Shown: in pieces, positions 56,703-64,000 of the stretch
How the letters are laid out: each line of letters begins with the position of its first letter
How positions within the stretch are numbered: position 1 is the stretch's first letter
Source: an uncultured Rhizobium sp.
Lineage (GTDB): Bacteria; Pseudomonadota; Alphaproteobacteria; Rhizobiales; Rhizobiaceae
Length of the DNA: 64,000 nt
NCBI GenBank assembly: GCA_945952045.1
Contig: CAMFHE010000023.1
Coordinates: 1 to 64,000 of the forward strand
Reading direction: 5' to 3'
Translations under genes and position numbers: made by a program
Notes under the pieces: generated by a model
Seen by the model: only the letters and a program-made list of their open reading frames with translations
What the model was told of the DNA's origin: nothing
Database searches by the model: none

Positions 56703-57830
56703 CGAGGGATCCTCGAACAAGGTCAGGCTGAAGACGCCACGCAGGGTGCGGACGGCGACCAGGACCCAGATCAGCACCAGCGCGACGGTCAGGCCTTCGC
56801 CGAAGCGGGCGAGGGGTGCGAAGCCGAGCAGGGCGGCCAGCTTCAGCGTCGCGACGGTGTAGACGCCGAGCGGGAAGGTGAACCCCCACCAGCCCATGTT
56901 GAAGGGCATGCCCTGACGCAGATAGCGGCCGGTCAAGGCGGTGGCCATCGCCATCCACCACAGGCCGTAACCCCACAGCAGCACTGCGCCGAGCAGGCAG
57001 GCGGCGGCGATACCGTTTGCATAGGCCGAGAGACCATTGGCGGCCAGCACAGGTTCGGCCTCGGTCGCCATCAGCGCCAGGCCCACCGCACCCGTGCCGA
57101 TCGGTCCCAGCGTCAGCCAGCTCGTGGCGGCCATGGCGACCGGCGGCAGCTTGTGCAGCACGAGGCGCAGGAACAGGATGACGAGAATGCCGAGCGCCAG
57201 CGGCACGGAACAGGCCCACAGGACCATACTTGCGACCAGTAGGGAAAGTTGCGCTCCGGCATCCGCCACATGCGGCATCAGCAGACAGGCGCTGACGGCG
57301 GCGACCTCGCAGGCGACCACCGGCAGCAGCCAGACGGCGCTCATCTCCTTGAATGCATGATCCTGCCGCGTGAACATCATGAACGGCACAACAAGGCTGA
57401 TCATCACCGACAGCAGCGCATCGACGATCCACAGATCCACAGCAAGCGATACCGCGCCCGGCCCGAACATCCCCACGCCATAGGACAACAGCCCGTTGAC
57501 GATGGTCGCCAGCCCCATGGGAATGCAGCCGAGGAACATCGAGGCGACCGGATGCGACAATAGCGCCCGCGCCGCGCGCGGATACAGCACCCACTTGGCC
57601 AAATAGGCCAAGGCGCAGAGGCCAAACAACCCGATATTGGCGAGCCACAGTATCGCCCCCGCCGCATGCAGCGACGGCGCCTGCGGAAACTGGCCGAGCG
57701 CGATGGCGACGATGCCCGTGCCCATGGTCACGGCAAACCAGTTGGGCGTGAAATGCAGCAGCGGATGATTCTTAGCACGATCTGCGGACGCGTTGGCGGA
57801 ACGGGCGTGGGTGCTCGGAACAGCAGGCAT
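56688..57830 (-). CDS. TDT family transporter (TehA/SLAC1/sulfite exporter type)
   Basis: 380-residue inner-membrane protein with about ten helices: HFTPNWFAVTMGTGIVAIALGQFP at the start is the hallmark of this family, followed by SHPVASMFLGCIPMGLATIVNGLLSYG and FNMGWWGFTFPLGVYTVATLKLA. Members export sulfite or dicarboxylates or act as anion channels; which applies here cannot be told. GAAGGAG eight bases before the ATG at 57830 selects this start over one 53 codons upstream. Its C-terminal codons overlap those of the ClC gene on the other strand. Confidence 0.92.
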   Translation of the reverse strand: MPAVPSTHARSANASADRAKNHPLLHFTPNWFAVTMGTGIVAIALGQFPQAPSLHAAGAILWLANIGLFGLCALAYLAKWVLYPRAARALLSHPVASMFLGCIPMGLATIVNGLLSYGVGMFGPGAVSLAVDLWIVDALLSVMISLVVPFMMFTRQDHAFKEMSAVWLLPVVACEVAAVSACLLMPHVADAGAQLSLLVASMVLWACSVPLALGILVILFLRLVLHKLPPVAMAATSWLTLGPIGTGAVGLALMATEAEPVLAANGLSAYANGIAAACLLGAVLLWGYGLWWMAMATALTGRYLRQGMPFNMGWWGFTFPLGVYTVATLKLAALLGFAPLARFGEGLTVALVLIWVLVAVRTLRGVFSLTLFEDPSLKLA

Positions 57831-58152
57831 GGCGAAAACTCCTTCGCCATCTGAGGTAGCCCTTGCAAATAACAACTTCCAACGAATAATTTCGGTGAAA
57901 ACAATCGATGAAATCGAACGATTCGAGGCGTATGACTGACCGAAATTCCGCTGCCCTGTTCTTGCTCGCAGGAGGCAGGATGCGTGCATTGACCCTAGAC
58001 ATCAGCTGTAAGTTCGATGCGGGTGATGCCACTATGCGCATACGGCAACTCTGCGAGCGTCACCTTTGCAGCGAGACTGACTGCCTTCTGCGTGCAACGG
58101 TCGCCGGGCGGATCGTGAAGGCTTCGATAACAGCTGCGTCGGCCTTCGGTGA
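57831..58152. other. Intergenic region without a recognised gene
   Basis: 322 bp between the TDT gene (start side) and the 3' end of the MFS gene. It should contain the TDT promoter. An open frame on the plus strand (57908-58231) has no credible ribosome site, no similarity I recognise and runs into the MFS gene, so it is not called. No tRNA or strong hairpin was noticed. Confidence 0.55.
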
Positions 58153-59364
58153 TCAAGTGCCGTGTTCTTCTATCCTGGGAAGAAACCAGGCGAGCAGGCC
58201 CGCGAGCGGGAGAAACGAGCAGATGGTATAGACGGTTTCAACGCCGTAGCTGTCGGCGAGGACTCCAAGGAGCGCCGCGGCGATGCCTCCAAGTCCAAAA
58301 TTCAGACCGTAGAACAATCCGCCGATCAGCCCGATCCGGTGAGGCAGAAGCTCGATCGCGTAAATCAGGATCGACGCGAAGGCACTAGCCATGATCAGGT
58401 TGATCATCACCGTCAACACGCCGGTCCAGAACAGACCGACATGCGGCAGGATCAGCGTCAGGGGGAGAGGGCCGAGCACCGAGATCCAAATGATCCGGTA
58501 GCGGCCGATCCGGTCGCCAACGATCCCGCCAATCAGCGCTCCAGCTGCCGAAGCGAGCAAGAAGATGAAAAGCATCATCTGGGCGGAGGGGATGGAGAGG
58601 CCGAACTTCTCCATGAGATAGAATGTGTAGAATGATCGGAAGCTCTCACCATAGGCGTTCTTGGTGAACATCAGCAGCGTCAGCACGACGAGGCCAATTC
58701 CGATCGTCGCCGGCGCGTGACGCACGGCGCTGCCCGCTTTCTTGGCGTTCGCCCGCATTGCCGCGAATTCTGCGCTGATCTGACGCTGCTTGCTGCCGAT
58801 CCAAACCAGCAATGCCATGGCCACCAGCGCAAGGACCGCAAACCAGGCAAGGCTCGGTTGCCCCCATGGAACGATAATGAGTGCGGCGAAGACGGGGCCG
58901 AGCGAGCCTCCGGCCTGCCCGCCGACTTGGAACAGCCCCTGCGCAAAACCCTGGCGGCCACCAGCGGCATATCGCGCCATGCGTGTCGCTTCCGGGTGGA
59001 AGATGGAGGAGCCGATGCCGATCAAGGCGACCGATACAAGGATCGTCGCATAGCTGTGGGCAAAGGCCAGGCTCACCAGGCCTGAAAGCGAGAACATCAT
59101 TCCCACGACAGGCGAATAGGGCGCCGGATGTTTGTCCGTCACCATGCCGATTGCCGGCTGAAGCAATGAACCGGCAATCTGAAACGTCATCGTGATCAGG
59201 CCGATCTGCACGAAATCGAGCGCATAGGCGCCCTTCAGGATTGGATAGGCCGCCGGGATCAGCGATTGCATCAGGTCGTTGAGGAGATGGGTGAGGCTCA
59301 AAACGACCAATACGGCCAGATGAGTCTTGGAACGCGTCATAGTGGAGGGAACTGCGGCTGTCAT
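58153..59364 (-). CDS. MFS transporter, fosmidomycin-resistance (Fsr) type
   Basis: 403 residues with twelve predicted helices. The first half has LSLTHLLNDLMQSLIPAAYPILKGAYALDFVQIGLITMTFQIAGSLLQP and GIGSSIFHPEATRMARYAAGGRQGFAQGLFQVGGQAGGSLGP, both diagnostic of the Fsr branch. It exports fosmidomycin-like compounds in E. coli; the natural substrate is unknown. It may have its promoter in the 246 bp upstream, where a 17-bp dyad lies. It is on the same strand as the siderophore operon but separated from it. Confidence 0.93.
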   Translation of the reverse strand: MTAAVPSTMTRSKTHLAVLVVLSLTHLLNDLMQSLIPAAYPILKGAYALDFVQIGLITMTFQIAGSLLQPAIGMVTDKHPAPYSPVVGMMFSLSGLVSLAFAHSYATILVSVALIGIGSSIFHPEATRMARYAAGGRQGFAQGLFQVGGQAGGSLGPVFAALIIVPWGQPSLAWFAVLALVAMALLVWIGSKQRQISAEFAAMRANAKKAGSAVRHAPATIGIGLVVLTLLMFTKNAYGESFRSFYTFYLMEKFGLSIPSAQMMLFIFLLASAAGALIGGIVGDRIGRYRIIWISVLGPLPLTLILPHVGLFWTGVLTVMINLIMASAFASILIYAIELLPHRIGLIGGLFYGLNFGLGGIAAALLGVLADSYGVETVYTICSFLPLAGLLAWFLPRIEEHGT

Positions 59365-59482
59365 ATCTGCATTCGGGCTTTGCGGGCAGGAGGAATTGAA
59401 ATGCGCAAGATGCGCGATCAGGGGTGTTTGTCCGGATCGACAAACCTACCGGTTCGGTTTGGTTCCCCGTGGTCTCAGCAAC

Positions 59483-59499
59483 ATTCTGCGCCGCAGAAT
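59483..59499. promoter_or_regulatory. Dyad between the MFS gene and the siderophore operon
   Basis: ATTCTGCG (59483-59490), C, CGCAGAAT (59492-59499): perfect 8-bp arms around one base, 119 bp upstream of the Fsr-like gene and downstream of the siderophore operon. It could be an operator for the MFS gene or a weak terminator of the operon; no T run follows. Confidence 0.45.
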
Positions 59500-59610
59500 A
59501 TGCATCGTCAGATGGAGCGGCAACCGCTTATTCGCCCCTTGGTGTAAATGAAGGCGCAGCTCTTGCCATTTCGGTATTGCCGACATGGATTCGGATCGAG
59601 TTAAGCCGCA

Positions 59611-60366
59611 TCAGCGCGTGGCTTCCAGAGGAGATGCGGTCCAATAGGCAACGTGAATGTAGCGCGCTTTCGGGATAGACTGCAGATGGGGCCGGATCGC
59701 TTGCCAATCGGAATGCTCGACGGCAATCCATAGAAAATAGTCGCCGCCCTCTTTTCGAAATGCTTCGACGGCTTCGATCGTGCGCTTGACGAAATCACGC
59801 TTGCTCCGTCTGTGTCTTTCGAACCAGTCGATGTCTATACCCGGCGGGGCGATCACGTTTGTCCTGCCGTTATCATCCTGCGTTTCGATGAGAACAAGCC
59901 CGCGAGTTTCCCGCGGTAGATGCTCGACGATGCGGGAAATGGCAGGCAATGCGGTTTCGTCGCCGGCAAGGAGATACCGTCGCGCCGGCTTTGCGCCTAG
60001 GCCACAAGGCCCCGAAATGCCGCAGATATCACCCGGTCTTGCCTGCCGCGCGAAATCGGCGGCCGGCCCCGGCGTATCGTGCAACACGAAGTCTACATCC
60101 ATCCAGCCCGCATTCGCGTCGATCCGCCGGATCGTGTAATAGCGCGTTACATAGTCTGGCGACGATTGATCAATCACAGGCCGCCCGGTCACGTCGAGAA
60201 CCGGTGGTGACAGATTGTGCCCGCCGCCCATATCCATGCGCGCGGGCACGTGAAGCCGGACATGAAGATTGGTCAGCACGTCGAAGCGACCGAGATTCTG
60301 CCCCGCCAGTCTCAATCGCCGCAGCCGAGATGTGAGGCGCTCGACTCCAATGACGGTCATCATTCG
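59611..60366 (-). CDS. Siderophore-interacting protein (ferric-siderophore reductase)
   Basis: About 251 residues, FAD-binding ferredoxin-reductase fold plus a SIP C-terminal domain. The FAD motif is YVTRYYTIRRID, a phosphate-binding segment is ADFARQARPGDICGISGPCG, and the NAD(P) half starts with YLLAGDETALPAISRIVEHLP. It reduces imported Fe(III)-siderophore in the cytoplasm so that iron is released. Start uncertain: ATG at 60366, ATG at 60363, or a TTG at 60393 with GAGG upstream that would overlap the permease gene by four bases. It is the last gene of the siderophore operon. Confidence 0.9.
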   Translation of the reverse strand, partial: RMMTVIGVERLTSRLRRLRLAGQNLGRFDVLTNLHVRLHVPARMDMGGGHNLSPPVLDVTGRPVIDQSSPDYVTRYYTIRRIDANAGWMDVDFVLHDTPGPAADFARQARPGDICGISGPCGLGAKPARRYLLAGDETALPAISRIVEHLPRETRGLVLIETQDDNGRTNVIAPPGIDIDWFERHRRSKRDFVKRTIEAVEAFRKEGGDYFLWIAVEHSDWQAIRPHLQSIPKARYIHVAYWTASPLEATR

Positions 60367-60389
60367 GAAGCCGCTCTCTATCAGCCCAG

Positions 60390-62360
60390 TCAAGACCGCC
60401 TCGCTATCAGTGTCAGGAGGAATGGGCCACCGACGACCGCCGCCATCAGGCCGGCTGGAATCTGAAATGGAAAGGCGATGTTGCGGCCAATCCAATCCGC
60501 GATCATCAGGATCAGTCCTCCCGTCAGGGCCGAAACCAGCAGATGCAGTCCCGCCCGCTGAAATCCCCACAACCGCGCCAGATGCGGTCCCATCAGCCCC
60601 GCGAAGCTCAGCGGCCCGACGAGAATTGTCGCGGCCGCCGTCAACGTTGCGGCGATCGCAAGCAGGACATTCCGGCTAAGCGCGATCGACACGCCTGCGG
60701 CGCTTGCCGCTTCGCTGCCGAGCGGCAGAAGTTCGAGCCAGCGCCTCACCAGTGGAATGATGAACAGACCGGCAAGCAGGACGCTCGCGGCTATGCGGGC
60801 CTCTGCCGCACCTATTCCGTAGGTCGAGCCGGAGAGCCATGACAGTAATCGGCCGAGACGCGGATCCTGGGCGGACATCAACACCGCCATGACGAAGCCG
60901 GAGACCGAACCGAGGGCGATGCCGACCAGGAGCAGCCTTTCATTCGCAAAACCGGGCTTCCGGGACAATGCGAACATGATGAGGAGAACCACGCACGCGC
61001 CCGCCGTTCCGGCGGCGATCAGTTCGGTGCGTGTCGGTGCGGTCGCGATCAACAGAAGCGATGTGACGCCGAGCATCGCGCCGGACGATACGCCCAGAAC
61101 TTCCGGCGACGCCATGGGATTGCCGGTCATGCGCTGGAGAATGGCGCCGGCAAGGGCCAGTGTCGCCCCACCGCAAAAGGCTGCCAGCACACGCGGCCAC
61201 CGCCAGCCGTCTTGTATTGCCGAAACGCCGGTGAGCGCCCAGCCGTCGAGTCCGCGCCCGAAAAACAAGGCGGCGCCGGCGGCGAGCAGGAGGCTGACGA
61301 CAAGAAACGACAGGGCAAGAAGGGGGCGTCTCAGGCGCGTGGAACGGAGCGTGCCCGTGCGCGGCGGGCCGCTCATCTTCAAGCGCGGAATGAGAAACAA
61401 TAGAAGCGGGGCCCCCAGGAGGGCGGTGACGGCCCCCGTGGGAAACAACCGGAACGTGACCGGCAGGGCGAGAACGGCCTGGTCAGTTGCCGTCAACAGC
61501 AAGGCGCCGATGAGGCCCGACCAGAGCAGGTAGTGGCCCGTGCGTCTGGCGCCCGAGGCGCGTGCAAGCGCCGGAGCGGCCAGTCCGACGAAACTGATCA
61601 CGCCGACCGATGCGGTGATGACCGCTGTCAGTGCTGCGCCCAATGCCAGCGCGAGGATACGATACGCTTCCAGCGGCAGACCGACACTGCGGGCATTCGC
61701 ATCGTCGAGTGTCAGGACGGTCATGGGGCGGATCAGCAAGGCGGTCGATCCGAACAGCACGATCAGTCGCGGCAGGAGAAACCACACGCCGCTCCAGTCC
61801 TGCTGATCCAGATAGCCGGCCCCCCAGATGAAGATGCTGACGAGAAGATCGTGATTGAAGAGTGTCAGGACAGCGCTCGCGGCTCCGCAGTAAAGCGTCA
61901 CGATCATGCCCGCAAGCGTTACGGTCACCGGCGAGAAGCCTTTGCGCCATGAAAGCGTGAAGATCGCCAGCATGGCGAGTGCCGCGCCCGCGAGCGCCAT
62001 CCATTCCCGGCCGACGATGAAAACGAAGGGAAAGTAGAGCGTCGAGACGGAGAGCATGAGATATGCGCCGGCGGATATGCCGAGTGTCGCCGGTTCGGCG
62101 AGCGGATTGCGCAGGATGATCTGCATGATCGCGCCGGCGACGCCAAGGCCCAGCCCGGTCAGCAGGCAGATGACGAAACGCGGCAGGAACGTGTAGTGCA
62201 GGAGCATTTCCGCCGTGCTGTCCGGATTGGGAAACAGGACGGCAGGAAGTGCTGCGCCGGTCGGCAGCAGCGTGAATACGTTCGACAGGCCCAAGACCAG
62301 CACAAGCGAGGCCAGCAGTGCGACAGGCACAATCTGGCGGTTGCGAACAGAGCCCATCAT
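60390..62360 (-). CDS. fhuB: Fused iron-siderophore ABC permease (FhuB-like, two FecCD domains)
   Basis: 656 residues built from two homologous FecCD halves of about 330 residues. Each half holds the coupling pattern: GLGLGVAGAIMQIILRNPLAEPATLGISAGA in the first and GGATLALAGAILQRMTGNPMASPEVLGVSSGA in the second. The fusion is characteristic of the hydroxamate (FhuB) system, where one chain forms the whole channel. Its ATG overlaps the stop of the binding-protein gene (ATGA). The matching ATPase (FhuC) is not found in the window. Confidence 0.93.
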   Translation of the reverse strand: MMGSVRNRQIVPVALLASLVLVLGLSNVFTLLPTGAALPAVLFPNPDSTAEMLLHYTFLPRFVICLLTGLGLGVAGAIMQIILRNPLAEPATLGISAGAYLMLSVSTLYFPFVFIVGREWMALAGAALAMLAIFTLSWRKGFSPVTVTLAGMIVTLYCGAASAVLTLFNHDLLVSIFIWGAGYLDQQDWSGVWFLLPRLIVLFGSTALLIRPMTVLTLDDANARSVGLPLEAYRILALALGAALTAVITASVGVISFVGLAAPALARASGARRTGHYLLWSGLIGALLLTATDQAVLALPVTFRLFPTGAVTALLGAPLLLFLIPRLKMSGPPRTGTLRSTRLRRPLLALSFLVVSLLLAAGAALFFGRGLDGWALTGVSAIQDGWRWPRVLAAFCGGATLALAGAILQRMTGNPMASPEVLGVSSGAMLGVTSLLLIATAPTRTELIAAGTAGACVVLLIMFALSRKPGFANERLLLVGIALGSVSGFVMAVLMSAQDPRLGRLLSWLSGSTYGIGAAEARIAASVLLAGLFIIPLVRRWLELLPLGSEAASAAGVSIALSRNVLLAIAATLTAAATILVGPLSFAGLMGPHLARLWGFQRAGLHLLVSALTGGLILMIADWIGRNIAFPFQIPAGLMAAVVGGPFLLTLIARRS

Positions 62361-63265
62361 GCGCGGCCGTCCTGACCGAGTGCAACAGAGGCAAGACGGG
62401 CAAAGCGGATCGCCGATGGCAATCCGCCGTAGAAAAGCACCTGCGGAATGAGCGAAAAGCGCGATTGCCTGACGAACGGAAGGCTGGAAAGGACGGGCGC
62501 GGCAAGCACGCTCTCGACCGTTGCAAAACCCCGCGCGCCAACCGACAGCAACCTTGCATCGGGCCTCGTCGTCAGGCGGTCCATGCTTGCCGTCGCATGG
62601 CCGTATCGCGATGTGAAGCCATCCCAGGCATTGTCGATCCCCAGGCGCGTCATGACGCTCTGAAACAGGCTGTTCCGGCCGAATACCAGCATGCGGCGGT
62701 CGTCAAGGATCGTCGCGATGAACAGCGGGCGCCCATCATAGCGCTTCAGGCGGATGCGCGCCGCGGCGATCTCCTCGTCGAATGTCGCCAGGAACGCTTC
62801 GAACGCAAGGCCTGCGTCCAGACGGTCAGCCAGTTCCTTCATCGCGGCCTTTCCGCTTGCAAGACGATCCGCCTCATCGAACCGGTCGGGGTCGAAGCGC
62901 ATCAGCGGCGCTATTTTCTCGAACTGATGCGCCATGGGCGCGAGATCGTTTCCTGAGACGATGAGATCGGGTCGCATTGCTTCAATCAGCTCGAGATTGG
63001 GCTCTGTGCGCAGTCCTATTTCCATAACCTCTTGTGGAGCGGCCGGTTCGACAACCGACTGGGCATAGCGTCGCAATTCCGGCAGGCCGAGTGGAGTGAG
63101 GCCAAGCGCCAGCAGGTTTTGCGCGCTTACCCAGTCGAGCGCGACGATCCTTAGACCCGCCGCTTCCGCGCCAAGGGGCCCAAGTGGCAGACAAAATGCG
63201 CCGGCCCCGCCGAGAAAGGCCCGGCGGGACAAAGCGAGGACGTGCCTCCCTGACTTGGCTACCAT
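62357..63265 (-). CDS. Iron-siderophore ABC transporter, periplasmic binding protein (FhuD-like)
   Basis: 302 residues with a twin-arginine-like leader (SRRAFLGGAGAFCLPLGPLG) ending near residue 36, then a class III binding-protein fold: RIVALDWVSAQNLLALGLTPLGLPE, LELIEAMRPDLIVSGND and FATVESVLAAPVLSSLPFVRQ. The chain is joined by the long central helix typical of FhuD/BtuF. Its ATG overlaps the receptor stop by seven bases, so uptake receptor, carrier and permease are translationally coupled. Confidence 0.92.
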   Translation of the reverse strand: MVAKSGRHVLALSRRAFLGGAGAFCLPLGPLGAEAAGLRIVALDWVSAQNLLALGLTPLGLPELRRYAQSVVEPAAPQEVMEIGLRTEPNLELIEAMRPDLIVSGNDLAPMAHQFEKIAPLMRFDPDRFDEADRLASGKAAMKELADRLDAGLAFEAFLATFDEEIAAARIRLKRYDGRPLFIATILDDRRMLVFGRNSLFQSVMTRLGIDNAWDGFTSRYGHATASMDRLTTRPDARLLSVGARGFATVESVLAAPVLSSLPFVRQSRFSLIPQVLFYGGLPSAIRFARLASVALGQDGRA

Positions 63266-63999
63266 TTATAGGAAAGCGTCGCGTTTACCGCACGCCGGTT
63301 TCCGAAGAGAAGGCTTTGGGGCGTGAATCCCGGTGTGTAATATTGCTCGTCCGTGAGGTTCGTGCCGCTGATCGCCAGCGCAAGCCCTTTCAGTTCCGGG
63401 TTCTTTGCGCCGAAATCGTAGGAGATCGCGGCGTCGAACAGTGTGTATCCGGGCACCTTGACCTGCTGGCCGGTCGCCGTATCGATGGCGGCCATGGAGT
63501 TGCCGACATAACGTACGCCGCCGCCGACTTTCAGGCCCTCCAGGGCTTCGTCCTGAAACGAGTAGTTCAGCCAAAGCGACGCTTGATGATAGGGGACGGA
63601 TTGCAGCCGGCTGCCGACCTTGCTGACCCCGGCGGCGTTCTCGTTGTCCTTGGTTACGCGGGAATCGGTGTATGCGTAGCCGGCGGTTATGTCGAAGCCG
63701 TTCGGGAGTTCCGCCTTCGCCTCGATTTCGAAGCCGCGCGAGCGAACCTCGCCATCCTGAACGGAAAAGCCGATGTTCATCGGATCCGCCGTCGTCAGGT
63801 TCTGCTGGGTAATCTGGAAGACGGAGGCCGAAATGAAGCCGTTCCAGTCCGCCGGCTGATATTTCACGCCCGCTTCCCATTGCTGGCCGGTGGTCGGATC
63901 GAACGGCTTTCCGTTGACATCGACATCCGTAGCCGGCTGGAACGAGGTCGAATAGCTGACGTAAGGCGCAAGTCCATCGTCGAAGATATAGCCTAGCCC
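63259..63999 (-). CDS. TonB-dependent siderophore receptor (C-terminal part)
   Basis: About 246 codons of a larger outer-membrane receptor enter from the right edge with no interruption. The visible part is the barrel: LAPYVSYSTSFQPATDVDVNGKPF, TTGQQWEAGVKYQPADWNG, GFDITAGYAYTDSRVTKDN, GLKVGGGVRYVGN and the end NRRAVNATLSYKW, with a C-terminal Trp in the place of the more usual Phe. The order is that of FhuA/FoxA-type hydroxamate receptors. It is the first gene seen of the operon receptor-FhuD-FhuB-SIP. The plug and TonB box lie beyond base 64000. Confidence 0.93.
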   Translation of the reverse strand, partial: GLGYIFDDGLAPYVSYSTSFQPATDVDVNGKPFDPTTGQQWEAGVKYQPADWNGFISASVFQITQQNLTTADPMNIGFSVQDGEVRSRGFEIEAKAELPNGFDITAGYAYTDSRVTKDNENAAGVSKVGSRLQSVPYHQASLWLNYSFQDEALEGLKVGGGVRYVGNSMAAIDTATGQQVKVPGYTLFDAAISYDFGAKNPELKGLALAISGTNLTDEQYYTPGFTPQSLLFGNRRAVNATLSYKW

Positions 64000-64000
64000 G

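Noticed and set aside
57908..58231. 107-codon frame between the TDT and MFS genes
   Set aside because: No ribosome site, no signal or domain, and it overlaps the 3' end of the MFS gene in antisense.
59424..59678. 84-codon plus-strand frame between MFS and siderophore genes
   Set aside because: Looked at as a possible regulator remnant; no helix-turn-helix or other motif could be recognised, and it overlaps the SIP gene.

Overview
The window is a dense, high-GC stretch of alphaproteobacterial chromosome or chromid, most likely from a member of the Rhizobiaceae (Agrobacterium/Rhizobium/Sinorhizobium-like). This rests on the gene families (AcnX-type hydroxyproline catabolism, FrcA-like single-ABC sugar transporter, YkoF-thiamine operon, DUF1127 and DUF2934 genes), on a small RNA built like the rhizobial alpha-r14 family, and on a RIME-like palindromic repeat. 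No rRNA, tRNA, insertion sequence, prophage or CRISPR array was seen. The genus is inference.

Layout. (1) 1-13311, sugar uptake and xylose use: a truncated ribose-type ABC ATPase divergent from a LacI regulator across a tandem operator; xylA, xylB and a second LacI regulator; a FadR-type GntR regulator; a single-ABC sugar importer (ATPase, permease, binding protein); an SDR enzyme; a MATE exporter translationally coupled to a glyoxalase-related protein. A 16-bp palindrome with core GTACGTA stands before the lacI-xylB operon, before xylA and before the ABC operon, which suggests one regulon. (2) 13348-25830, hydroxyproline-type catabolism: amino-acid ABC transporter, FAD D-amino-acid dehydrogenase, fused AcnX dehydratase, ketoglutarate-semialdehyde dehydrogenase, Ldh-type ketimine reductase, DHDPS-like deaminase and a GntR regulator with TTGTCGACAA sites. 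The 4-hydroxyproline epimerase is not in the window. An outer-membrane barrel protein and a small Asn/Gly-rich secreted protein are inserted in this block. (3) 25961-27000: a YidB-like protein, a secreted PsiF-like duplicated protein and a RIME-like repeat.

(4) 27052-35184: membrane PQQ glucose dehydrogenase; a TPP-riboswitch-controlled ykoF-thiXZY operon for uptake of a thiamin pyrimidine precursor; RidA; and a diguanylate cyclase with two tandem PAS-like sensor modules. (5) 35310-50583, branched-chain amino-acid catabolism in two divergent operons flanking an Lrp-type regulator: the leucine arm (ivd, mccB, mccA, HMG-CoA lyase, methylglutaconyl-CoA hydratase) and the valine arm (acyl-CoA dehydrogenase, four branched-chain ketoacid dehydrogenase subunits, 3-hydroxyisobutyryl-CoA hydrolase, mmsB).

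(6) 50635-57830, mixed housekeeping: DUF2934, DUF1127, a small RNA with four hairpins that each present a CCTCCTCC anti-Shine-Dalgarno loop, GNAT, dut, prfC, a ClC channel with CBS region and a TDT-family transporter. (7) 58153-64000: an Fsr-like MFS exporter and a ferric-siderophore uptake operon (TonB receptor, FhuD-like, fused FhuB-like permease, siderophore-interacting reductase) running in from the right edge.

The most noteworthy observations are regulatory: the four-hairpin anti-SD small RNA, the xylose-regulon operator set, the mirror-image LacI operator pair, the 24-bp perfect palindrome in the hydroxyproline cluster, and a TPP riboswitch lying directly against the ykoF ribosome binding site.
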